DNA of 64,000 nt from Sulfurospirillum sp. UBA2217 (GTDB lineage Bacteria > Campylobacterota > Campylobacteria > Campylobacterales > Sulfurospirillaceae): positions 124,001 to 188,000 of the forward strand of contig DCUJ01000009.1 in assembly GCA_002328495.1 (NCBI GenBank). The letters run 5' to 3'. The stretch's first letter is position 1, and the number at the start of each line of letters is the position of its first letter. The notes under the pieces are model-generated. The model made no database searches and was not told the DNA's origin. It worked only from the letters and a program-made list of their open reading frames with translations. Positions 32,691-41,746 of this stretch are shown here, one piece after another. Made by a program: the position numbers and the translations under genes.

Positions 32691-32993
32691 TTAACAACAC
32701 TCCAATTCTGCTTTTTCCATTAAAGCAATGCCTTTTTCAAAGTCATACGTTTCAAATAATGCAGAGAGATAAAAGACATGCGAACAGATGTGGTACAAAA
32801 TGTCTTTGGAATCGTGTTTGGCAAAAACGGCTTTATAATCTTGTGGAATTAAAGCTTCAAACCGAATCCAGAGCTCATTTTTGGATTCGGGATGAAGGGC
32901 AAAGAGTTCATAGAGTGCGTCAAGCACTTGGGTAGCATTTTCATAGCAGTCTATGTTGGTAAAACTAACATAGCGATCTCGTACAGGGTTCAT
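32691..32993 (-). CDS. cowN: CowN-like protein (protects nitrogenase from CO)
   Basis: 100 aa. DRYVSFTNIDCYENATQVLD at the N-terminus is the CowN signature known from Rhodobacter and Gluconacetobacter, where the protein sustains N2 fixation in the presence of carbon monoxide. Start at ATG 32993 after AAAAAGG; a TTG at 33002 is less likely. No nif genes lie within this window, so it is an orphan here, and no NtrC/NifA site is obvious upstream. Alternative: a related small protein used outside nitrogenase. Confidence 0.75.
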   Translation of the reverse strand: MNPVRDRYVSFTNIDCYENATQVLDALYELFALHPESKNELWIRFEALIPQDYKAVFAKHDSKDILYHICSHVFYLSALFETYDFEKGIALMEKAELECC

Positions 32994-33058
32994 TGCTTGC
33001 AACCTTTTTAGGCTTTTTGTGCATTTTGCATTCCCTGTGAGAAAAGCAAGATGCTCTG

Positions 33059-34087
33059 CTAAAAGGCGCGTGCGTAAGCAGGCTCAATGGACGTTTTGTC
33101 GCCACTCTCTTTCATGAAAAACTGTACCATATTGGGACTACGTAAAAGTTCCCTTCCATACGCCACCAAATCACATACTCCTTCTTTCAAAAGTGTTTCA
33201 CCTTGTTCTTGGGTGGTGATGAGACCCACCGCAATGGTTGGTATGGCACTCTTTTCTTTGATACTGCGTGCATAGTCCGTTTGGTAGGAGGGTACCAATG
33301 GGGGAATAAGCGTTTGTTTCGCATGATTACCGCCCGCAGAGACATGCATCATGGAAACACCGATGTCATGGAGTTTTTGAGACAGATAGAGCGAATCGTT
33401 GATGTTCCAACCTCCCTCCATCCACTCATCCGCAGAGAGTCGTACGATGAGAGGAAGTGGTACGGCTGTTAAGATAGCCTCACATACTTTGATGAGAAGT
33501 TTGCATCGGTTTTCCAAGCTTCCGCCGTAGCGGTCCGTGCGAACGTTGGTTAAAGGGGAGAGAAATTCACCCAGTAAATAGCCATGTGCACCATGAAGTT
33601 CTAACACGTCATAGCCTGCTTTGTGCGCGCGTTTAGCCGCTTCCACAAAAGCGATAATAATCTCTTCTATCTCCATATTGCACAGGGCAATGGGTGTTTT
33701 AAATCCACCTGTATCGCTAAACAAAAGAGGACTTGGGGCAACGGGGATGGAAGATTTGCAGATGCTTTTACGCCCAGCATGCGCTAGCTGAATTGCCATA
33801 GTTGCACCAAGTTCATGAACGATTTTGACCAGTTTTTGATGTCCCTCTATCTGCGCATCATTCCATAGTCCAAGATCATTGTCAGTGATGCGCCCACGAG
33901 GTTCAACCGCTGTGGCTTCAACGATGATAAGCCCAACGCCTCCAATGGCACGCGCGCCATAGTGTGTTTCATGAAAGAGTGTCACACATCCATCTTCTTC
34001 CGCTTTGTACATACACATAGGGGGCATGACCACTCTGTTTTTAAGAGAAATGTTTCCAAGGGGGTAAGGCGTAAAAAGTAGACTCAT
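33059..34087 (-). CDS. namA: NADPH dehydrogenase, Old Yellow Enzyme family (YqjM/NamA type)
   Basis: 342-aa FMN enzyme reducing activated alkenes with NADPH. The YqjM-type Cys25 in MPPMCMYK tunes the flavin, AHAGRKS binds FMN phosphate region, and LHGAHGYLLGEFLSP carries the paired histidines. Starts in the last bases of the outer-membrane gene (ATGA overlap), so it is the fourth gene of the CmeABC-like efflux operon. A detoxifying enzyme for electrophiles beside a drug pump makes biological sense. Confidence 0.92.
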   Translation of the reverse strand: MSLLFTPYPLGNISLKNRVVMPPMCMYKAEEDGCVTLFHETHYGARAIGGVGLIIVEATAVEPRGRITDNDLGLWNDAQIEGHQKLVKIVHELGATMAIQLAHAGRKSICKSSIPVAPSPLLFSDTGGFKTPIALCNMEIEEIIIAFVEAAKRAHKAGYDVLELHGAHGYLLGEFLSPLTNVRTDRYGGSLENRCKLLIKVCEAILTAVPLPLIVRLSADEWMEGGWNINDSLYLSQKLHDIGVSMMHVSAGGNHAKQTLIPPLVPSYQTDYARSIKEKSAIPTIAVGLITTQEQGETLLKEGVCDLVAYGRELLRSPNMVQFFMKESGDKTSIEPAYARAF

Positions 34088-35484
34088 TGTTTGTCTCCTA
34101 ATAGATTTTTTTCATTCCAACCGCTTCCGAGTGCTTTGAAAAGTTCTGCTTGCGAAACAAGGTAAGCTTGTTGGGATGTTGTGGCATTGAGGCGTGCCAT
34201 AAGTAGCCCTTTTTGTGCGTCCAAAACTTCAAGATAACTGATGGAACCCGCATTAAAGCGTTTTGTACTGATGTGAAGTGATCTTTCGTAAGCCGCAATT
34301 TCATCTTCATGTGTACGCACTTTTTCTTTTAGAATTGCATGGCGTCCAAGGGCATCGCTAATCTCTTTGTAAGCTTTTTTTACAGTTTGTTCGTAACTTT
34401 CCAGTGCGATTTTAAGCTCTGTTTCGGAAATGCTAACACGTGCTTTAATGCGTCCAAAATCAAAAATAGGCACAGACAAAGAGGGACCAAAACTCCATCG
34501 ATTTGCACTGGATTGTAAGATGTTATCTAGGCTTTCGCTTTGTTGTCCATAACTTCCCGTTAAACTAATACTTGGAAAATAGGCGGCTTTTTCTACTCCG
34601 ATGAGTGCATTTTTACTTTTTAAGGTAAAGAGGGCTTCTTGAATGTCAGGACGACTTTCTAAGATAGAAGAGGGAATGCCTTTGGGAATAGTGATGGCTT
34701 TTGGCAATGCGTTGATTCGTGTTGCGTTCGCTTCAAAGAATGCTTTAGGACTTTTCCCTAATAGGAGCAAAAGAGCATTTTCTTGTAGTTTTTTGCTCTC
34801 TAATAGAGTCGATTGTGTGGTGAGTGTACTAAGGTATTGTGCCTTTGCTTGGGCAACAAGCAATTCATTGATCGTTCCACGTTCGTGTTGTTTGAGACGA
34901 AATTCATAGGCAGCTTTATAGGTTTGAATGGTTTCATCTACGATATTGAGGCGTACAGACAAGGAAACGAGGTTAAGGTAGGATGAAATGGTATCATGAA
35001 TCAATGTATTTTTAACCGTTTGTGCGGCAGAAGCTGAAGCTAAGTAAAGCTCCCAGTTGGACTCCGCTTGTGAGCTTAATTTTCCCCAAAAATCGATTTC
35101 ATAGCTTAGATTTAATGCCATGGCATTATCGGTATACAACGAGCGGTTATGCTGATACGTTTCAGCACTGGTTTGTTGTCGTGTTGAGCCTGCATTTGCG
35201 TTGAGGCTTGGGTACAGTGTGGCATCACTCAGACCATATGCTTGTTTGGCTTTAAGAATGCGAAGTGCGGAGAGTTTGATGTCATAATTGGATTGTAATG
35301 CCTCAGCAACGAGTAAATTGAGTGACGCATCACCAAAATTTTCCCACCAAGTGGCATTTACATGTAAGGTATTCTCTTCGCTTATAGGCAGTTCCATCGA
35401 AGGCACATTGAGGTCTGGCTTAAGGGAGCATCCACCTAAAAAGAGCAAGGAAGAGAGAGAAAAAATTAAGATATTACGCTGCAT
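34084..35484 (-). CDS. Outer-membrane efflux lipoprotein (OprM/CmeC type)
   Basis: 466 aa. Lipoprotein signal with lipobox LGGC (Cys near residue 20), then two outer-membrane-efflux domains of the NodT/OprM family (WWENFGDASLNLLVAEAL; later SISLTGSYG and KRFNAGSISYLEVLDAQ). I start at ATG 35484 with AAGGAAG upstream; the longer open frame overlaps the pump. The start overlaps the RND pump stop by 11 bp. A TTACATGTAA copy (35358) is read LHVNA just after the signal. Confidence 0.92.
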   Translation of the reverse strand: MQRNILIFSLSSLLFLGGCSLKPDLNVPSMELPISEENTLHVNATWWENFGDASLNLLVAEALQSNYDIKLSALRILKAKQAYGLSDATLYPSLNANAGSTRQQTSAETYQHNRSLYTDNAMALNLSYEIDFWGKLSSQAESNWELYLASASAAQTVKNTLIHDTISSYLNLVSLSVRLNIVDETIQTYKAAYEFRLKQHERGTINELLVAQAKAQYLSTLTTQSTLLESKKLQENALLLLLGKSPKAFFEANATRINALPKAITIPKGIPSSILESRPDIQEALFTLKSKNALIGVEKAAYFPSISLTGSYGQQSESLDNILQSSANRWSFGPSLSVPIFDFGRIKARVSISETELKIALESYEQTVKKAYKEISDALGRHAILKEKVRTHEDEIAAYERSLHISTKRFNAGSISYLEVLDAQKGLLMARLNATTSQQAYLVSQAELFKALGSGWNEKNLLGDKQ

Positions 35485-38400
35485 GGTTGCTTCCTTTTGT
35501 AAAAAACTTCTCTTTGGTTCGCATGATGAGGTAGAAAAAGAGAGGAACAAAAAACGTACCAATGAGGGTCAGTGTTATCATCCCGCCCACCACTGTGGTA
35601 CCAATAACATGACGGCTATTTGCTCCAGCCCCTGTGCTCATGGCAAGGGGCAATGTCCCTGCAATAAAGGCAAATGAGGTCATGATAATTGGGCGAAAAC
35701 GAATACGCGCCCCTTCGATAGTGGCGTCAATGAGGCTATGTCCAAGTGCTAATTTTTGCATGGCAAATTCGACCATTAAGATGGCATTTTTAGCCGATAA
35801 TCCGACTAACGTGACCAAGCCTACTTGGAAGTAGATGTCATTTTGCAAATCACGCATCCAAATGCCAAGCGTTGCACCAAAAAGAGCAAAAGGGACCGCT
35901 AGAACGATGGCAAAAGGAATCGTCCAACTCTCATACAAGGCTGCTAAAATCAAGAAGACAAATAAAATGGCATAAATAAATGCGGTATTGCCTCCTTTTT
36001 CGAGCTGTTTTTCTTGGTACGATGTTCCTGCCCACGCGATGGTATAGCCTTGAGGCAACACCTCTTTTGCAATTTCCTCGATCACCTTCAAGGCTTCGCC
36101 CGAGCTGTGACCTGCGGAGGGTTGACCTGAGATTTGCGCCGCTTGAAACATATTGAATTTTTGCACAATGGAAGGTCCGACCACACGTTTAATGGTGGAG
36201 AGGGAACTGATGGGAATAAACCGTCCTTCATTGGTTTTGACAAAAACATCGTTATAGTTTTCAGCCCCTTCTCTAAAGGTGCTCTCTGCTTGAACATTGA
36301 CACGGTAGGTGCGTCCAAAGAGGTTAAAGTCGTTGGCATAGGTGTTTCCAAAACTGGCTTGGATGGTGGTGAAGATATCGTTAATCTCAACACCCAAGGC
36401 TTTGGCTTTGGCGGTATCCACACTGATAAGATACTGAGGCACACTTGTGTTAATGGTCGTTCGCATGGCGGTCAATTCTGGTCTGGTTGATGCGCGCGCT
36501 ATGATTTCCTTAGCATAGGTGTCCATATTTTGAATATCAGAGCCAGTTCTATCTTGGATGTACATCTCAAAACCACCCGTCGTACTCATTCCCATAATAG
36601 GAGGAGGTGTAACGGCTATGAGCATCGCTTCTTTATTTTGCGATAAAGAGCGCATCATGGCTCCAGCAACGGCTTGAGAAGTTTGGTTAGCATCAGGACG
36701 ATGTTCCCAGTCACTTAAACGCACAAAGCTAATACCCGCATCGGTTTTATAGGCTCCTGTGATAAAATCAAGTCCGTACAAGCCTCCCGTTTTTTCAACC
36801 AGAGGATTTTTTGAAACTATGTCGCTTACGTGCAAACTGACATCGCGGGTACGAGACAGCGCGGCACCGGGCATGAGGTTGTTGATAATAAGAATAGAGC
36901 CTTTATCTTCGTTGGGAACCAGTCCTGTTGGGGTTTTTGAATTAATGATGTAAATTCCAGCAATCATCACACCAAAGAGCAACACATTTAAAAAGCCAAA
37001 ACGAATCGTTTTGCGTACACCTGTGGAAAAGAGGCGGGTTCCAAACTCAAAGAGTTCGTTAAATTTTTTAATGGGCCAAAACGGCTCACTCTCATGCTTT
37101 TGTAAGAAAAGCGCACACAACGATGGGGTAAGGGTGAGGGCTACAAGTCCAGAAATAACGACGGAAATGATGATGGTGATGGCAAATTGTTGGTAGAGCA
37201 TCCCGCTAAAGCCACCCATAAAGGCAGCAGGAATAAAGACCGCTGAAATAACCAGTACGATGGCAATCACAGGGCTAGTAATCTCTTGCATCGCTTTGGT
37301 GGTCGCCTCTTTCACACTCAAATCGTCCTCTTCGCGTAAAATGCGCTCTACATTTTCAATCACCACGATGGCATCATCCACCACCAAACCGATGGCTAGG
37401 GTGAGCCCAAAAAGGGTGAGAAGATTGACTGAAAATCCTGCGGCATAAAATCCTGCGAAAGTGCCTACGATGGAGACAGGAATGGCAAGAACAGGGATCA
37501 GTGTAGCTCTAAAATTGCCTAAAAAGAGGTAGATGATACCCACAACCAAGGCGATAGAGAGCCATAAGGTAAAGATAACTTCATTGATAGACTCTTTGAC
37601 AAACTTGGTGGGGTCATACGCTGCATCAATTTCAAGGTCACTGGGAAACGTGCTCTTGAGCTCTTCTAATTTTTTTTCCAATAAACCTGAAACTTCAAGG
37701 GCATTGGCACCTGAGGCTAAATAAATACCCATAGGAATCATCGGTTGTTTGTTAAAGGTAGCCCCAAAATAATAAGACTCGACACCCAGTTCAATTCGTG
37801 CAACATCGCCCAGTTTCAAAGAAGAGCCATCACTGTTCGCTTTGATGATGATTTTTTCAAATTCTCCCGCATTTTTAAGGCGTCCAGAGGTTTTGACGGT
37901 GTAGGTATAGGTGGGGTCTTTTGCCATAGGCTCTGAGCCTATTTGCCCAGAGGCATACTGCTCGTTTTGATTTTTAATAGCAGAGATTACTTCTGCGGTG
38001 GTGAGTTCATACATCGCCAATTTATCGGGTTTCAACCAGACACGAATGGCGTAGTTTTTATTGCCAAAAATACTCGCATCGCCTACCCCTGGGATACGTT
38101 TGATATCATCTAAGATATTGATGAGGGCATAATTTGAGATAAACGTGGTATCGTGCACGTTATCTTTTGAGGTCAGTGCTAAGATTTTTAAGATATCAGG
38201 TGAGCGCTCTTTTGTGGTGACACCTTGGCGTTTTACCGCTTCTGGTAGTTTATTTGTGGCTACGGCAACACGGTTGTTAACGTCGACTTTTGCCTGCGCT
38301 ACATCCGTACCAATTTGAAAAAAAATATTGATGTTTACGATGCCACTAGGAGATGCCGTTGTGGTCATGTAAATCATATTTTTAACCCCATTAAGCTCTT

Positions 38401-38602
38401 CTTCTAGCGGTCCTGCTACCGTGTTAGCTAGCGTTTGTGCATCGGCCCCTGGGTAGCTTGCAGAGACGATGATTTGAGGTGGAGCGATGCTAGGGTACTC
38501 TTGAACAGGTAAAATGCGAATAGCAATGACACCGGCAATGACGATGATGATGGAGATAACCGTTGAAAAAATAGGACGGTTAATAAAAAATTTTGAAAAC
38601 AT
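35474..38602 (-). CDS. RND multidrug efflux permease (AcrB/CmeB, HAE1 type)
   Basis: Full-length 1,042-aa inner-membrane drug/proton antiporter. TM1 (FSTVISIIIVIAGVIAIRIL), porter domain EYPSIAPPQIIVSASYPGAD, TM4 aspartates in GLVVDDAIVVIENVERIL near residue 402, and GLSAKNAILMVEFA in TM10. Middle gene of a complete adaptor-pump-channel operon; the ATG follows the adaptor stop directly. Unlike the pump at 17-20 kb, it is in one piece, giving an internal comparison. Confidence 0.95.
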   Translation of the reverse strand: MFSKFFINRPIFSTVISIIIVIAGVIAIRILPVQEYPSIAPPQIIVSASYPGADAQTLANTVAGPLEEELNGVKNMIYMTTTASPSGIVNINIFFQIGTDVAQAKVDVNNRVAVATNKLPEAVKRQGVTTKERSPDILKILALTSKDNVHDTTFISNYALINILDDIKRIPGVGDASIFGNKNYAIRVWLKPDKLAMYELTTAEVISAIKNQNEQYASGQIGSEPMAKDPTYTYTVKTSGRLKNAGEFEKIIIKANSDGSSLKLGDVARIELGVESYYFGATFNKQPMIPMGIYLASGANALEVSGLLEKKLEELKSTFPSDLEIDAAYDPTKFVKESINEVIFTLWLSIALVVGIIYLFLGNFRATLIPVLAIPVSIVGTFAGFYAAGFSVNLLTLFGLTLAIGLVVDDAIVVIENVERILREEDDLSVKEATTKAMQEITSPVIAIVLVISAVFIPAAFMGGFSGMLYQQFAITIIISVVISGLVALTLTPSLCALFLQKHESEPFWPIKKFNELFEFGTRLFSTGVRKTIRFGFLNVLLFGVMIAGIYIINSKTPTGLVPNEDKGSILIINNLMPGAALSRTRDVSLHVSDIVSKNPLVEKTGGLYGLDFITGAYKTDAGISFVRLSDWEHRPDANQTSQAVAGAMMRSLSQNKEAMLIAVTPPPIMGMSTTGGFEMYIQDRTGSDIQNMDTYAKEIIARASTRPELTAMRTTINTSVPQYLISVDTAKAKALGVEINDIFTTIQASFGNTYANDFNLFGRTYRVNVQAESTFREGAENYNDVFVKTNEGRFIPISSLSTIKRVVGPSIVQKFNMFQAAQISGQPSAGHSSGEALKVIEEIAKEVLPQGYTIAWAGTSYQEKQLEKGGNTAFIYAILFVFLILAALYESWTIPFAIVLAVPFALFGATLGIWMRDLQNDIYFQVGLVTLVGLSAKNAILMVEFAMQKLALGHSLIDATIEGARIRFRPIIMTSFAFIAGTLPLAMSTGAGANSRHVIGTTVVGGMITLTLIGTFFVPLFFYLIMRTKEKFFTKGSNHAA

Positions 38603-39733
38603 CTATTTTGCCTCTTGGTTGATGACTTTATCAACGCTAACAGGTGCACCATTTTTGATTTTAAAGAAGTTATTGACGATGACCACATCCCCTTCTTTTA
38701 AACCACTTTCGATCACAAAGTCATTTTCACTGCTCTCTCCAACCTTCACAGGGCGTGTGGTAGCTTTGCCGTCTACTACGACAAAGACAACCGTACCTAG
38801 AGGATTTTGTAATACGGCTTTTTGAGGCACTTTAATGACATTGTTACGGGTTAATCCTATGAGGTTTACCGTGACAAATTGGTTGGGCAGAAGCTCTTTG
38901 TTAGGGTTTTTAAACGTGGCTCTGGCTTTCAGTGAGCCTGTTTTGGCATTTAAAGAACTGTCTAAAAAATCAACCACACCTAACTCTTTGTAGGGCTGTT
39001 CTTTGATGCGCAATGAGGCTTTGAGCGTGCCATCGGTTGGGTGTGACCACTTGCCATTTTTGATGGCATATTTTTGTTTCATCACATCACTATCGGGGAT
39101 AGAAAACTCTACATGTAAAGGGTCAATCTGGGTGATTTCAACCAGTGCGGTACCATCCGTGACCAATGTTCCTACATCGACAAGTTTCATGCCAACAATA
39201 CCATTTGTGGTGGCTTTAATCGTGGTGCGTTCTAAATTAATCGTAGCGGTTTGTAAGGAAGCTTTTGCTGCCATAAGAGAAGCTTTGGCACTTTCATGCG
39301 CGAAGTAAGCACTATCTTTTTCTTGTTCACTCGATGCACCATTGTCGTATAAGGATTTGACACGCTCCCACTCTTTGAGTGTTTTTTGAAAGCTAATATC
39401 CCATGAAAGAACATTGGCTTTGGCTAGGCTGTGTGCCGCAACATAGCTATCGGATTCGATGGTGTAAAGGGTGTCGCCTACTTTGACTTTATCGCCTTCG
39501 TTAAAAAACTTTTTTTCCAAAATACCATTGGCTCTGGCTTTGACCACAACACTTTGAGAACTGAGTGTTTTACCAGGATACGTAAATACAAGGTTTTCTT
39601 CTTGAGGTGCCGTGATCGTAAAAACATCAACCATAGGCGCTGGAGGGGCTTTTTTAGGCTCCTGTGCATGTAAAAAGGTGGAAAAAGAGATACATGCTAA
39701 GGTGCATATAAACACATGACGAAAGGGTACCAT
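38603..39733 (-). CDS. RND efflux periplasmic adaptor (AcrA/CmeA type)
   Basis: 376 aa, signal peptide (HVFICTLACISFSTFLHA), lipoyl halves (GILEKKFFNEGDKVKVGD and ATTNGIVGMKLVDVGTLV), alpha-hairpin, beta-barrel (HVEFSIPDSDVM) and membrane-proximal domain (VPQKAVLQNPLGTVVFVV). First gene of the efflux operon; its AAGGAT ribosome site and extended -10 lie in the divergent region with the HD-GYP gene. No TetR-type repressor gene is adjacent. Confidence 0.94.
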   Translation of the reverse strand: MVPFRHVFICTLACISFSTFLHAQEPKKAPPAPMVDVFTITAPQEENLVFTYPGKTLSSQSVVVKARANGILEKKFFNEGDKVKVGDTLYTIESDSYVAAHSLAKANVLSWDISFQKTLKEWERVKSLYDNGASSEQEKDSAYFAHESAKASLMAAKASLQTATINLERTTIKATTNGIVGMKLVDVGTLVTDGTALVEITQIDPLHVEFSIPDSDVMKQKYAIKNGKWSHPTDGTLKASLRIKEQPYKELGVVDFLDSSLNAKTGSLKARATFKNPNKELLPNQFVTVNLIGLTRNNVIKVPQKAVLQNPLGTVVFVVVDGKATTRPVKVGESSENDFVIESGLKEGDVVIVNNFFKIKNGAPVSVDKVINQEAK

Positions 39734-39765
39734 AGAACATCCTTATGGAAAAAATTATTTAAAAG

Positions 39766-39839
39766 ATTGTAGCATACGGAGTATTAATGATATGTGAATC
39801 ATCACTTTAATAAAGTTTAATCATGGAAAATACTATAAT
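39766..39839. promoter_or_regulatory. Divergent promoters of the efflux operon and HD-GYP operon
   Basis: Minus strand: TACAAT at 39766-39771, preceded by TATGC (extended -10). Plus strand: TATAAT at 39834-39839, inside an ATACT...AGTAT inverted repeat (39830-39850) that could be an operator. Confidence 0.5.
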
Positions 39840-39870
39840 ATAAACAGTATATTTTTAAAGGAGCTTCGAC

Positions 39871-40917
39871 ATGGATATTACGGGGATGCACGTTGTTTCT
39901 GTGGATGACAATCAAAGCAATCTTCTGATTATTGAAGCGTATGCCAAAGTACTCGGTCTTGAAGTGCACAGTTTTATCCGTCCGCATGAGGCACTCTCGT
40001 ATATGCTAGAGAACCGTTGCGATATGTTGATTACGGATTATATGATGCCTGAAATGAATGGTATCGAGTTAGTAAAAGCCTTTCGAAACTGTGATACCCA
40101 AACGCCTGTGGTTATGGTGACAGCGGTTGGGGATAATATTGCATTGCACATGGAAGCACTGGAAGTGGGTGTGACCGATTTTCTCTCAAAGCCCATCCAT
40201 ACTTCCATGTTTAAAGCCAGATTGACCAATCTTTTACACCTTAAAAAAGCGCAACTCATTTTACAAGATCGTGCATTATTGCTTGAAGAAGAAGTCAACA
40301 AAGCAACCGCATCTTTAGTGGCACGAGAACATGAAACCTTGCAAATACTCGGCAAAACGGCTGAATTTAAAGACCCAGAAACTGGCGCGCATGTGGCACG
40401 CGTGGCATACTATTCAAAATTACTAGCAAAAGAGTTGGGACAAAATGAAAAATTTCAAGAGGTTATTTTTTACGCAGCACCTTTTCATGACATTGGTAAA
40501 GTAGGGATTCCCGACTCTCTTTTGCTTAAAGAAGGAAAGTTGAGTGAAGGTGAGTTTATGCTGATGAAGCAACATGCGAATATAGGCTATGAGATTTTGA
40601 AAACCTCTAAAAGTGAATATTTAAAAGCTGGAGCTATCATCGCGTTTAGTCACCATGAAAAATTTAATGGTCTTGGCTATCCCAGTGGGCTTAAAGGCAC
40701 AACGATTCCCCTTATGGGTCGTATCGTTGCCATCGCAGATGTGTTTGATGCACTCACTTCGCTTCGCCCCTACAAGCAACCGTGGAGTTTAGAGAAGGCG
40801 TTTGATTTTTTAGTTTCGGAGAAGGGGGGACATTTTGACCCTGAAATCGTCGAGTGTTTTTTAAATCAAAGGGATAAAGTACGTGCTATTTATAAGCAAT
40901 TTCAAGGAGAAGAGTGA
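39871..40917 (+). CDS. Response regulator with HD-GYP domain (c-di-GMP phosphodiesterase)
   Basis: 348 aa. Receiver domain (residues about 6-120) with the phospho-acceptor Asp56 in LITDYMMPEMNG, a coiled linker (about 125-150), then HD-GYP: HD pair in PFHDIGKVGIPD near 204-215 and GYP in HHEKFNGLGYPSG near 261-273. Expected to hydrolyse cyclic di-GMP when phosphorylated. First of three overlapping signalling genes with a binding lipoprotein and a hybrid kinase. Good AAGGAG start. Confidence 0.92.
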   Translation: MDITGMHVVSVDDNQSNLLIIEAYAKVLGLEVHSFIRPHEALSYMLENRCDMLITDYMMPEMNGIELVKAFRNCDTQTPVVMVTAVGDNIALHMEALEVGVTDFLSKPIHTSMFKARLTNLLHLKKAQLILQDRALLLEEEVNKATASLVAREHETLQILGKTAEFKDPETGAHVARVAYYSKLLAKELGQNEKFQEVIFYAAPFHDIGKVGIPDSLLLKEGKLSEGEFMLMKQHANIGYEILKTSKSEYLKAGAIIAFSHHEKFNGLGYPSGLKGTTIPLMGRIVAIADVFDALTSLRPYKQPWSLEKAFDFLVSEKGGHFDPEIVECFLNQRDKVRAIYKQFQGEE

Positions 40918-41738
40918 TGCGTTATTTCTTACATGTAATGATGGTTTGTTTCATCTTTTTTGCAGGGTGTGGTGAGCCAAAAGAGACAAAGGGTTCAAAA
41001 GCACAAGAACAACCCGAATTGCTTTTTTATGTGGGCATAACGATGGTTAAACCCATGACAGAGCTTGCCACACGTTTTGAGCGTAAAGAGGGTGTTAAAA
41101 TCAAAATTTTGCAAGGCGGGTCTGAGGATTTGTACCAAAGTGCTAAAAATTCTAAGGCAGGGGATGTATATATGCCAGGTTCCCTCTCTTATCGTACAAA
41201 ATACCTCAGCGAAGGTGTGATGGAAAACGATGCCGTTTTTATCGGCTATAATCGAGCTGCACTGATGGTACCTAAAGGCAATCCCAAAGGAGTCGAGGCC
41301 AATCTTAATGTGCTTTTGGATGAACGATATAAAACAGTGTTGTGCAATCCTGAGAGTGGCAGCATCGGCAATCAAACCAAAAAAATACTTACGAGTGCTG
41401 GTATTTACACCGAGGCTATGGCAAAGGCGGTCTACCTGACCACCGATTCACGCAATCTGATTAAAGCCATTAAAGAAAAGGACGCGGATGTTATTTTAAA
41501 TTGGCGCGCTACCGCATTTTGGGAAGGCAATAAAGAGATTGTCGATGTTTTAGACCTTCCAGAAGCCGTTGCTCCCAAAAATATTTTGGTGTTGACCTTG
41601 TTGAAAAGTTCACGCCATCCTGACATCGTACGTCAATTTATGGCATATGCAAGATCACAAGAGGGTAGAGAGGTGTTTCATGCGTATGGTTTTTTAAATG
41701 ACGATGAATTAGCCACATTTGACACCTTAAGTTTTTAG
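40917..41738 (+). CDS. ModA-like substrate-binding lipoprotein in a signalling operon
   Basis: 273 aa. Lipoprotein signal ending FFAGC, then a class II periplasmic-binding fold of the ModA/WtpA anion-binding type (YVGITMVKPMTELATRFERK; GDVYMPGSLSYRTKYL; NPESGSIGNQTKK). No ABC permease or ATPase is adjacent, and it lies between a response regulator and a hybrid kinase, so it is probably a sensor co-receptor rather than a transporter. ATG 40917 overlaps the previous stop (TGATG). Ligand unknown: molybdate, tungstate, arsenite, phosphonate and sulfur oxyanions are all possible. Confidence 0.82.
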   Translation: MRYFLHVMMVCFIFFAGCGEPKETKGSKAQEQPELLFYVGITMVKPMTELATRFERKEGVKIKILQGGSEDLYQSAKNSKAGDVYMPGSLSYRTKYLSEGVMENDAVFIGYNRAALMVPKGNPKGVEANLNVLLDERYKTVLCNPESGSIGNQTKKILTSAGIYTEAMAKAVYLTTDSRNLIKAIKEKDADVILNWRATAFWEGNKEIVDVLDLPEAVAPKNILVLTLLKSSRHPDIVRQFMAYARSQEGREVFHAYGFLNDDELATFDTLSF

Positions 41739-41746
41739 GAATACGC

